From: Silene conica
Lineage: Eukaryota > Streptophyta > Magnoliopsida > Caryophyllales > Caryophyllaceae
Assembly (NCBI GenBank): GCA_029255685.2
Contig: CM055311.2
Coordinates: forward strand, 1,660,269-1,724,268
Length of the DNA stretch: 64,000 nt
Reading direction: 5' to 3'
Of the stretch, positions 42,741-53,992 are shown one piece after another. The notes beneath the pieces were generated by a model that made no database searches, was not told the origin of the DNA, and worked only from the letters and a program-made list of their open reading frames with translations. Each line of letters begins with the position of its first letter. Position 1 is the first letter of the stretch. A program made the position numbers and the translations under genes.

Positions 42741-43883
42741 CAAAGTCCCTGGTCACGACAGACACCCCAGACTTCCTGCAAAACCGTGTGTCCACCCCCC
42801 TGTAACCACCCTTTTTCCCACCTGGTAACACCGCTATCGCCCCCACCAATCATTACTCACGACACCCCCTACTACCCACAACCCCCTGGTAGCAGGCACC
42901 AGGCTTCGACACCAGTAGGCTCCGTGAAACGGGCGTCACAAAACTCCCTCACACCACCGTGTTTTCCTGGACTCTGTTTCAGACTCCCTACAACGTCCGT
43001 TCCTCTAGACTTCCCAACCACCACACGCCATCCCAACACCACCATTATACCCTACTAACACCCTACTAGCAGAACCCAATCCCCCAATAAGAATTAGTAC
43101 CAAAACACGAAAATAGAGCAATAACGAATAGAGACAAACAATGGTGTCATAGACAGAGTACAAACAGCAAGTATGAACGATTTCCATGGCGGTTTTGGTG
43201 CCGATTATGGTGATTCTATGGTGGTTTAGAAAAGGTAAACATATTATACATACTACATAGATTACTCACAACCCTAATATACAAATTTGAATCATAAACA
43301 GAGCACGAAAAATCACTTACAAAACATCACTGCGCACGGGTGAGATGATGATGGTAAAGGTTGTTATTGGTGCGTTTTCTTCTTGCTCTCTTTCAGTATT
43401 CACGATGATGTCGGTAGGTAGGGTTTTGTGCTGTTAGGGAAGGGGAGCAGTAAGTAAAATGGAGGCAGAGTGAATGGAATGAAGGAGTAGTTTGTGTTAC
43501 TGATGTCGATGCTAGAGTATTAGCATTTGGTTTTAGGGTTTGTTTCTCTTTTGTTTATGATCTCCTCTCACATGGTTAACCCACCCATCAAGCATCACGT
43601 ATAAGCCCAAGCCCATCACACAACTCGAGAACTTATACGTTAAAATCCCATCATGACTCGTAACATACAATTAGCGAACACATATGACTCGTATCATAGC
43701 AATTAAGAAACACGTATCGAATGAAATATCAGTATACTTCGTCCTCATAAATAATATAAAACAACTCATTACTATATATATATACCAATAAAATATTAAA
43801 TATAAAACATGCATTCGATAATTTAATTATCGAATATAAAACATAATTATCAACTATTATAATAAAAATTACGAGGTATTACA
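42741..43883 (-). repeat. Element D 5' LTR, outer part
   Basis: Continues the D LTR after E (CCAAAGTCCCTGGTCACGAC onward). It matches 20424-21572 closely and ends CGAGGTATTACA, followed by target duplication CTTTT (43884-43888). Confidence 0.93.
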
Positions 43884-43888
43884 CTTTT

Positions 43889-45410
43889 GACTCAGTTTAC
43901 CTCGCTTTCCCAACCTCATTACACCCTTCATAGGAGATACCTTCAGCAGTACCTTCTCGCCTACCACAAAAGCAATGTCACTCTTCTTGAGATTTGCGTA
44001 ACTCTTATGTCTGTCCTGAGCAGCCCTCATTTTCTGTCTGATTACCTGAACTTGCTCAACCATTTCCTAAATCATTTCCGGACCCAAAACCACAGCGTCA
44101 GTTCGATCATCCCAGCACACAGGACTGCGGCACTTCCTACCGTACAATGCCTCAAATGGAGCCATACCAATCCTGGCGTGGTAGCTATTATTATATGAGA
44201 ACTCAATCAACCCCAGTCGGTCTTCCCATGATCCCCCGAATTCCAACACGCAAGCTCTTAACATATCTTCCAAGGTTTGAATAGTCCTCTCTTTCTACCC
44301 ATCAGTGGCTGGATGAAAAGCCGTACTCATCTTTAACTGTGTGCCCAACGCGGTTTGCAACTCCTGCCAAAATCTGGAGATAAATCTCGAGTCGCGATCG
44401 GAAACAATATCCTTAGGAAATCCATGTAACTTGACTACGTTCTGCACATACGACTTTGCCAACTCAGCCTTACTCCAGGTATCCTTCATTGGAATAAAGT
44501 GCGCGGACTTGGTCAATCTATCCACGATTACCCAGATCATGTTGTTGCCCTTCTGAGTACGAGGCAACCCCACAATAAAATCCATAGAAATATTCTCCCA
44601 TTTCCATTCCGGTACATCCAGTGGCTGAATCTTCCCCTGAGGTCTCTTATGCTCACCCTTTACTCTTTGACATGTCAGGCACCGTGATACAAACTCGGCA
44701 ACCTCCTTCTTCATATTGGGCCACCAAAAAGTCTTGTTGAGGTCTTTGTACAACTTGTCACCCCATGGGTGAACGGAATATGGCGTAGCATGAGCTTCTG
44801 TTAAAATTTTCTTTTTCAATTCCTCATTATCCGGTATACACCATCTCCCACTAAATCTCAGGCTATCGTCATCATGGACACTGAATTTGGATTCGGTCCC
44901 ACTATCACTTCCCTCGATCATTCGCCGCCACTTCTGAATTCTCAAGTCTTCTTTCTGCAATTCCCTGATTTCTCCATACAATTCTGGTTCCACTGTCAGA
45001 TCGCTAAGTGTATCCCCTTTCCGAATTATACAGATTCCCATTTCACCCAACTCATTATGCAGTCGTATTCTCCACCTGGCACTTCGCAATGCATGAACAG
45101 ATTTCCTACTCAAGGCATCAGCAACTACATTAGCCTTGCCCTCATGATAGACAATCTGCATATCATAGTCACCAATTAATTCTATCCACCTCCTCTGCCT
45201 CATATTTAGCTCTCGCTGAGTATAGATGTACTTCAAACTTTTGTGGTCCGAAAACACCTTAAAGGTGGCTCCGTAAAGATAATGACGCCACAGTGTCAGT
45301 GCAAAAACCACAGCCCCTAACTCCAAATCATGGGTAGGATAATTCTCTTCATAGGTCTTTAATTGACGGGAAGCATAGGCTATCACTCTCCCATTCTGCA
45401 TTAAGACACA
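43889..45410 (-). pseudogene. pol: Element C RNase H end and integrase
   Basis: The minus strand encodes RNase H ([48 protein letters not shown]) and the integrase zinc-binding part (CLTCQRVKGEHKRPQG). The catalytic core follows (SMDFIVGLPRT, DIVSDRDSRF, MSTAFHPATDG), then [13 protein letters not shown] and VGEKVLLKVSPMKGVMRLGKRGKLS. It continues the gag-pol at 53993-56720 on the far side of the copia element. About two breaks in this part. Confidence 0.9.
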
Positions 45411-45415
45411 ACCTA

Positions 45416-46416
45416 TGTGGGGAATAAAGCATTTATTCGCCCCAAACTTGCAGGATTATAATGAAACATACAATTGTGATTATTGTCATAAGTTAATAAA
45501 AAGCATGAAAAAGAAATCAACCTTGGGTCCTTGCTTGAATAGGCCTAAGAACAGGAATTAAAGTAAATTCCCTCCTATAACTTGCACCCAAGACTTTGTT
45601 TGAGATGATGCCGCGTGTGCTAGAAATCCTCTCCAACTGCCTTGCAATATTGGGAGAGCTATTTAGGTTTTAGATGTGAGATCTGAGGTTTTGGGAGAAG
45701 AAAGCTCTCAAAACCCTAATTTTTCCTTGAGATTTGTTTAAACAGTGAAACAAGAGTCCCTGACATAAGGAGAGTCCTCCTCCTTATGTAGCTCTTTTGG
45801 CCGAAATTTCCAATAGGGTAGGAGTGGGCTTTCCACTCTTACCTTATTCTAATTTGTGATTCGACCCATTTAGCTAAACTTTATTAGCGGGTTTTGTTTA
45901 TAAATCGTATGCATGTTATCAGATATTAATGCAGTCGATGTATTAATAATGGTCTGATAAAATTACGATATTGTATAATTACCCAAATTAATATAACTGT
46001 TTATATTAATACGCGAATACAATATTTAATTAAATATAACCGTTTATATTTAATTTTACGAATTAATCATGCAATCCGTATTAGCTAAAATTATTTAATC
46101 CGTATTAAATAATAATCTCAACATCTTATTGACTAATTTAATAGTCAATACCTCTGACTAACTGTTTAGTCATATCCGGCAAAATGTGACTGTATTTTCA
46201 TACCTTCACATCTCTCAAACGTGTCCTATAGGTGTGACGTATAGGGACCAGTTGATCACCGCCATCCGTATGACAATAACGTCAAACTTATCTAGCAAGC
46301 CAACCGTTATTGATAAACGTGGATCAACTGGTAATAATACAAAAGTATGCCCTTGTGATCCTTAAAGAGATTTAATAAGTCATTGTACTTAATTGTCAAG
46401 GACACCAGCCCCAACA
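45416..46416 (-). repeat. Copia element 3' LTR
   Basis: TGTGGGGAATAAAG...AGCCCCAACA, 1001 bp, nearly identical to 52988-53987. Confidence 0.95.
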
Positions 46417-46515
46417 ATCTCCCACTTGTCCGTACAAGGGTATGTGCAATGACGTTATCACACTACATGTGGAGGACACAAGCTCCAACAAACTCCCACT
46501 TGTCCGTACAAGTGT
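46411..46515 (-). promoter_or_regulatory. Copia polypurine tract and a second LTR-tip/PPT copy
   Basis: CCAACA followed by ATCTCCCACTTGTCCGTAC at the LTR edge (46411-46436) is repeated 74 bp away as CCAACA followed by AACTCCCACTTGTCCGTAC (46485-46510). The first is the normal polypurine tract (minus strand AAGTGGGAGAT). A weaker TTCTCCCACTCA lies at about 46551. Confidence 0.8.
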
Positions 46516-47278
46516 AGGTGCGATAACCGAATCTCATATCCTTTTAAAATTTCTCCCACTCAATGTAAGACAATTTGCAAATCCGCATTCGCAAAGGTCG
46601 TATCTCACAAGCGATTTGTATCAAGAGTGGTTTCCCCGACTAGAGAGTAACTTAACTGATAAAACGAATCTGTATTCGAGCATGGCCATGCATTTCAGTT
46701 ACTACTCCTCGAGTGGCCCTGAGAAATGATAAAATCCTGATAAGGGTTTGGATATTTCCCTCAACTCGAATCCTGCCGATATCGCCCAGCATGAAATAAC
46801 CCAGAAAAAATCCTCTTGGCCCCTGTTACGGTGACCGTGGGAAAGAAACCAAAGTTACCCAAAATCTGTCTTAATCTCAAGAGACAGTTGAAGGTCAAAA
46901 GACTCGACTGTAAGGAACACTATGGAGGTCCTATCCACGACCAGGCACCCAATGTTATAAAACATTTAGGACTCCATAACGTTGTCACGGGGTGTCCTAC
47001 GAGATATCCGTATAACTCGCCTTTGTGATTGGTCAGTCATCCACGTGACTTATGGCTCGTTGAACCCACCATCAACCAACGTCACAAAATGATTACCTGA
47101 GTTATCAGCTCAAGTGGGTAATCAAGGACCAAAACGATGTAATGTTAATCAGTTCACTTTGTGGTGTTCAAAATTGGCGTACAATTCCACATGAAAAACA
47201 AAACATTTTATATCATAACAATAAGGTTGAATAGAGTACACGAGAAAATGAATTATTACATGAATTCATAAAAGAGTA
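46516..47278 (-). mobile_element. Copia element 3' untranslated region
   Basis: About 760 bp between the end of the polyprotein frame and the PPT repeats. No coding motif recognised. Confidence 0.7.
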
Positions 47279-50200
47279 CTACAACTTAGGAACACATCCA
47301 ATTCCCATGGAATGAATGTGCCCTTCATGCTTATCACGTGGTAATGCTTTTGTGAGAGGATCAGCTATGTTGTCATCCGTAGCGATCTTATCAATGAAAA
47401 TCTCCTTTTGCTCCACGTAATCTCTGATTAGATGAGCTTTCCGTTGTACATGCCTAGCCTTGTTGCTAGACTTATGCTCCTTAGCTTGGAAGATGGCACC
47501 TTTATTATCACAATAAACGGTGATTGAGTCATTCGAACTAGGCACTACTGATAGTCCTTGTAAGAATTGACGCATCCATATTGCTTCCTTAGCTGCTTCT
47601 GAGGCGGCATAGTACTCGGACTCAGTCGTAGAATCTGCTGTAACACTCTGTTTAGAACTTTTCCAGCATACAGCAGCACCATTAAGAGTAAAAACGAATC
47701 CAGATTGAGATTTCGAGTCATCTCGATCCGTTTGGAAGCTAGCATCTGCGTAACCCGTGGCGCAGAGCGTTGAGTCGCCTCCATAAGTCAATCCCCAATC
47801 TTTATTCCTCCGTAGGTACTTAAGAATGTTTTTCACGGCCATCCAGTGTTGTTCACCTGGATGAGCTTGGAATCGACTAGTCATACTCAATGCATATGCA
47901 ACGTCAGGACGTGTGCATATCATGGCATACATGATCGATCCTATTGCCGAAGCATAAGGAATCCGACTCATGCGCTCTTTCTCTTCCAGTGACTTAGCTT
48001 CTTGAGTCTTGCTCAAATGAAGCCCAGGAGTCATAGGAAGGAACCCTTTCTTGGAGTTCGTCATACTGAATCTCTCTAGAATCTTATCTATATAAGACTC
48101 CTGACTGAGAGACAACATCCGTCGTGATCTATCCCTGTAGATACGGATGCCCAAAATTCTTTGTGCCTCTCCCAGATCTTTCATCTGGAAATGGTTTTTC
48201 AACCATGCTTTAACCGAAGATAGGAGAGGTATGTCATTCCCAATCAAGAGTATGTCGTCGACATACAGTACTAGGAATACAATCTTGCTCCCACTCGACT
48301 TGATATAGAGACATGGTTCCTCGACTGATCGAATGAATCCATTCTCTTTTATCACTTGGTCGAAGCGATGATTCCAACTCCGCGATGCTTGCTTAAGTCC
48401 ATAGATGGAACGCTTAAGCTTGCAAACTTTCTTAGGATGTGCTGGATCGATAAAACCCTCGGGTTGTACCATGTACAACTCTTCCTCCAAATAACTGTTT
48501 AAGAAGGCGGTTTTAACGTCCATTTGCCATATTTCATAATCATGAAATGCGGCGATCGGTAAGATAATCCGAATGGAACGTAGCATGACTACGGGTGCAA
48601 AGATCTCATCATAATGCAAGCCTGGCACTTGAGTGAAACCTTTAGCAACTAGTCTAGCCTTGTGGATATCTTGTTGTCCTTCCACGACATGCTTTATCTT
48701 GTAAAGCCATTTGCATTGAAGGGGACGTACCTTTGCAGGTAGGTCCACAAGATCCCACACGTTGTTCTCATACATGGAGTCCATCTCGGATTGCATGGCT
48801 TCTAGCCATAGCTTTGAGTCAGAACTGGTAATGGCACCTTTATAGGTTGTGGGTTCATTACCCTCTAGGAGTAAGACGTCATCTGTATCGTGTTCCTCGA
48901 CCATACCAATGTATCTGTCCGGTGGAATAGAGACTCTTCCTGACCTCCTAGGTTCCTCAGGGATATCTACCGCAGCCTCGGTTGAAGGAACTGTTTCCTC
49001 CAATGGTTGCTCGGTAGTTGGTTCTTGAACCTCTGATAACTCGAAAGTTCTATTACTCGACTTGTTCTCGAGAAATTCTTTCTCTAAGAACGTCGCACTA
49101 GCCGCAACAAAAACACGTTGTTCGGTAGGCGAGTAGAAGTAATGACCAAAAGTTCCCTTTGGATAGCCTATAAAGTATGTCTTGACCGATCGCGGGCCGA
49201 GCTTATCCTCGTGTCTCCACTTGACATAAGCCTCGCAGCCCCAAACCCGAATAAAGGACAAGTTAGGGACCGTTCCCTTCCATAATTCGTATGGAGTCTT
49301 GTCTACAGCTTTAGATAGACTTCGGTTAAGTAGTAGAGCGGCCGACAAAAGAGCATAGCCCCACAATGAATCAGGCACGACGGTGTGACTCATCATCGAT
49401 CGAACCATATCGAGTAGAGTTCGATTTCTCCGTTCGGACACACCATTTAATTGTGGTGTTCCAGGTGGAGTCAACTGTAGCACGATGCCACAGTCTTTAA
49501 GGTGTTGATCAAACTCGTGTGAAAGATACTCACCACCACGATCAGAACGAAGTGCTTTAATCTTTCTACCCAGCTGGTTCTGTACCCGATTCTGGTATTC
49601 TTTGAACTTGTCAAAGGATTCACTTTTATGTTTCATCAAGTAGACATAGCCATATCTACTCAAATCATCTGTGAAAGTGATGAAATACCTATAGCCTTCT
49701 CGTGCGTTGATCGACATAGGGCCACATACGTCCGTATGTATGAGTCCTAATAGGTCGGCAGCGCGCATTCCAACACCTTTGAAGGAAATACGAGTCATCT
49801 TGCCGATGAGACATGATTCACACGTGCCATATGATTCGAAATCAAAGGGCGAGATAGCTCCGTTCTGTATGAGCTGTTTTACGCGTTTCTCATTTATGTG
49901 TCCCATACGACAATGCCATAAGTAAGTTTGATCTTTGTCACCTACCTTTAACCTTTTATTATTCACATGTAATATCTCGGTGGTTTGATCTAAAACATAA
50001 ATTCCATTCATGGAAACTGCCTTGCCATAAATCATATTGTGTAAGGAGAAAATACAGCTATTATTCTCTATTACAAATGAAAAGCCGAGTTTGTCAAGCG
50101 CAGAAACTGAAATAATGTTTTTGGACAAACTAGGAACATAATAACAGTTATATAAAAATAACTCGAATCCACTTGGAAGCTGGATCACGTATGTTCCCTT

Positions 50201-51310
50201 CGAGACTGCAGCAACACGTGCTCCATTCCCGACACGCAGGTCCACCTCACCCTTGATTAGGGGTTCTTGGTTTCGGAGGCCCTGCACATGATTACATAGA
50301 TGAGAACCACAACCAGTATCAAGTACCCAAGTTCCGCAACTTGCATGGTTAATCTCAATCATGTGAATAAAAGAAGAAGACGACATACCAACAGGAGTAA
50401 CACGGCCTGCTTTAATGTCCTCACGATACACGGGGGATGTGCGCCTCCAATGCCCAGTCTTGTGGCAATGGTGGCATTCCATGCTTGTATCCTTGCTCTT
50501 TGTCTTGCCCTGTGAGTTGCTCGACTCACCTGGCCCACTCTTAGTGAATCCTGACTTCTTAAACTTGGGCTTGCCTACTGTTAGGTCGCCCTGAGCTTTA
50601 GCTTTACCCTTACCCTTACCCTTACTGGAGATCATGAGAACATCTTGCTTCACGCTCCCACTTAATTTCAGATCCTTCTCAGTCTGTACGAGAAGGGAGT
50701 TGAGCTCATGAGGAGTCTTGTTCATGTCGTTCATGTAGTAGTTGGCCCTAAAGAGGGCGAACCCATCATGAAGCGAATGAAGCATTCGATCAACGATTAT
50801 GTTCTCACTGATCTTACAGTTTAGGGCCTCCAGTTTTTCGATATTTTCAATCATGTGAAGAATATGTGGGCTAACCGCTTGGCCCTTCTGGAGTTTCGCC
50901 TCAAAGAAGCGACAGGTATGCTCATAAGAAACGATTCTCGGAGCCTTTGAGAATTCGTTAGTGAGCGTGGTGAAAATCTTGTTTGCACCATGGGCTATGA
51001 AGCGTCTTTGCAAATTGGATTCCATTGCATAGATGAGTACGTTCTTTATCGCACCTGCTTCCATGACGAAGTCGCTATGAGCGCGAACTTCGTTAGCTCT
51101 AGCTCCAGTTCCTGGGTGTGCCGGAATTGGCTCAGTTAAATACTTAAGCTTTCCGTCAGCAATGGCAGCATTCCGTAGTGCTGCCTCCCAGTCAGAGAAG
51201 TTTGACCCATCATTCCTCAGTCTAGTTGACTGATTCATGGAGTCCATGAAGGCCTTTAGCCAGGATTCACGTGCTAGCTTGGCACTTGGCATTGGGTTTT
51301 CACCAGCCAT
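47279..51310 (-). CDS. Ty1-copia Gag-Pol polyprotein (1343 aa)
   Basis: One uninterrupted frame starting MAGENPMPSAKL. A gag domain (UBN2-like, SMNQSTRLRNDGSNFSDWE onward) covers roughly residues 20-230. A Lys/Gly-rich stretch and zinc knuckle (CHHCHKTGHW) lie near 280. Protease WVLDTGCGSHL is near 330. Integrase (WHCRMGHINEKR, CESCLIGK, IHTDVCGPM, RSDRGGEYLS, NGVSERRNRT) covers about 460-680. RT (LYKIKHVVEGQQDIHKARLVAKG, LVLYVDDILLIGND) covers about 850-1090. RNase H (GYADASFQTDRDD, DNKGAIFQAKEH) covers about 1170-1310. Retrotransposon protein, not a host gene. Confidence 0.95.
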   Translation of the reverse strand: MAGENPMPSAKLARESWLKAFMDSMNQSTRLRNDGSNFSDWEAALRNAAIADGKLKYLTEPIPAHPGTGARANEVRAHSDFVMEAGAIKNVLIYAMESNLQRRFIAHGANKIFTTLTNEFSKAPRIVSYEHTCRFFEAKLQKGQAVSPHILHMIENIEKLEALNCKISENIIVDRMLHSLHDGFALFRANYYMNDMNKTPHELNSLLVQTEKDLKLSGSVKQDVLMISSKGKGKGKAKAQGDLTVGKPKFKKSGFTKSGPGESSNSQGKTKSKDTSMECHHCHKTGHWRRTSPVYREDIKAGRVTPVGMSSSSFIHMIEINHASCGTWVLDTGCGSHLCNHVQGLRNQEPLIKGEVDLRVGNGARVAAVSKGTYVIQLPSGFELFLYNCYYVPSLSKNIISVSALDKLGFSFVIENNSCIFSLHNMIYGKAVSMNGIYVLDQTTEILHVNNKRLKVGDKDQTYLWHCRMGHINEKRVKQLIQNGAISPFDFESYGTCESCLIGKMTRISFKGVGMRAADLLGLIHTDVCGPMSINAREGYRYFITFTDDLSRYGYVYLMKHKSESFDKFKEYQNRVQNQLGRKIKALRSDRGGEYLSHEFDQHLKDCGIVLQLTPPGTPQLNGVSERRNRTLLDMVRSMMSHTVVPDSLWGYALLSAALLLNRSLSKAVDKTPYELWKGTVPNLSFIRVWGCEAYVKWRHEDKLGPRSVKTYFIGYPKGTFGHYFYSPTEQRVFVAASATFLEKEFLENKSSNRTFELSEVQEPTTEQPLEETVPSTEAAVDIPEEPRRSGRVSIPPDRYIGMVEEHDTDDVLLLEGNEPTTYKGAITSSDSKLWLEAMQSEMDSMYENNVWDLVDLPAKVRPLQCKWLYKIKHVVEGQQDIHKARLVAKGFTQVPGLHYDEIFAPVVMLRSIRIILPIAAFHDYEIWQMDVKTAFLNSYLEEELYMVQPEGFIDPAHPKKVCKLKRSIYGLKQASRSWNHRFDQVIKENGFIRSVEEPCLYIKSSGSKIVFLVLYVDDILLIGNDIPLLSSVKAWLKNHFQMKDLGEAQRILGIRIYRDRSRRMLSLSQESYIDKILERFSMTNSKKGFLPMTPGLHLSKTQEAKSLEEKERMSRIPYASAIGSIMYAMICTRPDVAYALSMTSRFQAHPGEQHWMAVKNILKYLRRNKDWGLTYGGDSTLCATGYADASFQTDRDDSKSQSGFVFTLNGAAVCWKSSKQSVTADSTTESEYYAASEAAKEAIWMRQFLQGLSVVPSSNDSITVYCDNKGAIFQAKEHKSSNKARHVQRKAHLIRDYVEQKEIFIDKIATDDNIADPLTKALPRDKHEGHIHSMGIGCVPKL

Positions 51311-52969
51311 TTTAGTTATACAGCAGTTTTAATGAACGTGTTCTACACTTTAAAAGAAGATAAAACAAAACCATATAAGCAACTTATTGTTGTGATTTAA
51401 GTCTATATAAAATCGAATTTAACTCGTAGACTCATGCATTTATATAATTGATCTCCCTCAAGAATTATATAAACGATCCCAAGACTCAATTTCCGTATAT
51501 TGATAAGCCCACAGTTTGGCTAATTCCAATCGTTGGAACTCTTGGTCGATAGATTTCCGTAAATCCTATCTATTAGTCCATCTCAGTCACTAGATAGTAT
51601 CGAGTGACCATGATGTTGAGATAAAATAAATCATCTGTTCCCACTTACCCGACGTAGAAGGGGTCATATTATGCCTACCGACGAAGAAGGGATTCATGGG
51701 AGGCTGATTTATAAAGACTAGTCTCAATTTTTGGTTATACGAGGAAGACCCCATCAACTTTTATTTATTCATATTAAGTGAACTAATATCTAGCAAATGC
51801 GTGAATGAATTAAATAAAGTGATGGCTTTGCAAATGACATGTGACATCTCTATTGTCACAGAAAACTAACGCGTAACCTCTACATGAGTCAGTTTTCAGG
51901 CATGATATAGGTGGTTTGGTTTAGGCGGAATATGATGCAAGCTATTATCGATGAATGCATAAAAATAAATGCAATAAACGTAAATAAAAAGTCCTAGTGT
52001 GGCCTATCCTACCAAAATAAACATAAAACAACTTGGAATCCACCGTTGGACCCTAGAAGCTTGTCTTGATGTTCCATCTTGGTCCTTGCAGCGGGAGTGA
52101 GCATCCGGTCTCCGTCTTGTCTTTGGTCTTCACAAAATTACTAATTTAAATTACAAAAGTAGTCCTAGATACATTCTAATTTAAATACAAAAGTAATTAC
52201 ATGGCAAAAACCCAAAACGGAGATTCAAGATCTCAAGATTACAAGCAAGACTGTGTCCCATCATTACGGTGACACAATCTTCTAAGGCCACACTAAGTTA
52301 CAACCGTTTGCAAAATTAAATACGTTATTGAAAGCATTCATTAGACATTCAACAAGACGATAAATAAAATGCATCAACTAAATTAAAATTCATACATGAC
52401 ATAATACTGTTATTATGATTAACAAATTTTTACCAAACCACCTTTTAGGATTAAAATTATGTGATTATACCGTTTTAACCACTTTAATTTTAATAAGTTT
52501 ATAATCCTATTATTTTAAACCGTTTTAAAATAATATGTATCAAACGAGGGTGAACCGTTTCACAAAATTAATAATATACTATTTCCGTATATAGTATATT
52601 ACTAAAGGCCATGTGAAAATAAAACATGTTATTTTCGGAAAATATAAAAAAAAAAACGATTCTGTTACAGGGGTGGTCTACCGACCCAAAAAACAGGTCT
52701 ACCGACCACCTGACGAAAAAAAAAAATTTTTTTTTTTTTTTTTTTAAAGCAGAATGGTCGACCGACCCGAAAAACAGGTCGACCGACCACAAAACACGAA
52801 ACCGAGTTTCTGAACACGATTTCTCACAAAAGATAAACTGTCGAAACAGAAAAACACGCAGGAGGCGGTCGACCGACCGCAACGGGGGGTCGATCGACCG
52901 ACTTAGCGGCAGAAGACGATTTTTCAGGTTTTAAAACTTACGAAAAACACAAAGGTAAAATTTTCATGG
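51311..52969 (-). mobile_element. Copia element leader (5' untranslated region)
   Basis: About 1.66 kb between primer-binding site and gag start, AT-rich and non-coding, long for a copia leader. The part nearest the primer-binding site holds three pairs of the palindromic dodecamer (52675-52899) and an A-run/T-run palindrome at 52716-52745. Confidence 0.8.
52675..52899. repeat. Paired palindromic dodecamers, three pairs, in copia leader
   Basis: GGTCTACCGACC at 52675 and 52696; GGTCGACCGACC at 52756 and 52777; GGTCGACCGACC at 52867 with GGTCGATCGACC at 52888. All three pairs have starts exactly 21 bp apart, as in the unrelated elements E and G. Confidence 0.95.
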
Positions 52970-52985
52970 CCTGGCTCTGATACCA
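52970..52985 (-). other. Copia primer-binding site (tRNA-Met initiator)
   Basis: The minus strand reads TGGTATCAGAGCCAGG, a 16-base match to the complement of the plant initiator tRNA-Met 3' end, 2 bp from the LTR. Confidence 0.95.
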
Positions 52986-52987
52986 CT

Positions 52988-53987
52988 TGGGGGAATAAAG
53001 CATGTATTCGCTCCAAACTTGCAGGATTATAATGAAACATACAATTGTGATTATTGTCATAAGTTAATAAAAAGCATGAAAAAGAAATCAACCTTGGGTC
53101 CTTGCTTGAATAGGCCTAAGAACAGGAATTAAAGTAAATTCCCTCCTATAACTTGCACCCAAAACTTTGTTTGAGATGATGCCGCGTGTGCTAGAAATCC
53201 TCTCCAACTGCCTTGCAATATTGGGAGAGCTATTTAGGTTTTAGATGTGAGATATGAGGTTTTGGGAGAAGAAAGCTCTCAAAACCCTAATTTTTCCTTG
53301 AGATTTGTTTAAACAGTGAAACAAGAGTCCCTGACATAAGGAGAGTCCTCCTCCTTATGTAGCTCTTTTGGCCGAAATTTCCAATAGGGTAGGAGTGGGC
53401 TTTCCACTCTTACCTTATTCTAATTTGTGATTCGACCCATTTAGCTAAACTTTATTCGCGGGTTTTGTTTATAAATCGTATGCATGTTATCAGATATTAA
53501 TGCAATCGATGTATTAATAATGGTCTGATAAAATTACGATATTGTATAATTACCCAAATTAATATAACTGTTTATATTAATACGCGAATACAATATTTAA
53601 TTAAATATAACCGTTTATATTTAATTTTACGAATTAATCATGCAATCCGTATTAGCTAAAATTATTTAATCCGTATTAAATAATAATCTCAACATCTTAT
53701 TGACTAATTTAATAGTCAATACCTCTGACTAACTGTTTAGTCATATCCGGCAAAATGTGACTGTATTTTCATACCTTCACATCTCTCAAACGTGTCCTAT
53801 AGGTGTGACGTATAGGGACCAGTTGATCACCGCCATCCGTATGACAATAACGTCAAACTTATCTAGCAAGCCAACCGTTATTGATAAACGTGGATCAACT
53901 GGTAATAATACAAAAGTATGCCCTTGTGATCCTTAAAGAGATTTAATAAGTCATTGTACTTAATTGTCAAGGACACCAGCCCCAACA
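52988..53987 (-). repeat. Copia element 5' LTR
   Basis: TGGGGGAATAAAG...AGCCCCAACA, 1000 bp. It differs from the 3' LTR at about eight positions by eye. Confidence 0.95.
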
Positions 53988-53992
53988 ACCTA

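Larger units (their letters stand above)
19040..43883 (-). mobile_element. Element D: non-coding Tekay-related element inserted in C
   Basis: The LTRs are 19040-21572 and 25267-26596 plus 42741-43883, the second split by element E. The target duplication CTTTT is at 19035-19039 and 43884-43888. The 3.7-kb internal region has a primer-binding site and polypurine tract but no gag or pol frame, so D is a non-autonomous (LARD-like) element. Its leader, PBS and PPT resemble those of C, which could be the type of element that mobilised it (inference). The LTR copies are very similar by eye, with a difference in tandem-repeat copy number. Confidence 0.9.
45416..53987 (-). mobile_element. Ty1-copia element inserted in element C RNase H
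   Basis: 8.57 kb with LTRs of about 1 kb (45416-46416 and 52988-53987), target duplication ACCTA (45411-45415 and 53988-53992), an initiator-tRNA-Met primer-binding site, a polypurine tract and one uninterrupted 1343-residue frame. The domain order protease-integrase-RT-RNase H defines Ty1-copia; I did not assign a lineage. It looks whole. By-eye LTR divergence is under one percent, so the insertion is recent. Confidence 0.95.

Noticed and set aside
52568-52934. Overlapping frames of about 100 residues around the copia leader repeats
   Set aside because: They are built from the dodecamer repeats and homopolymer runs, with no start context or homology.
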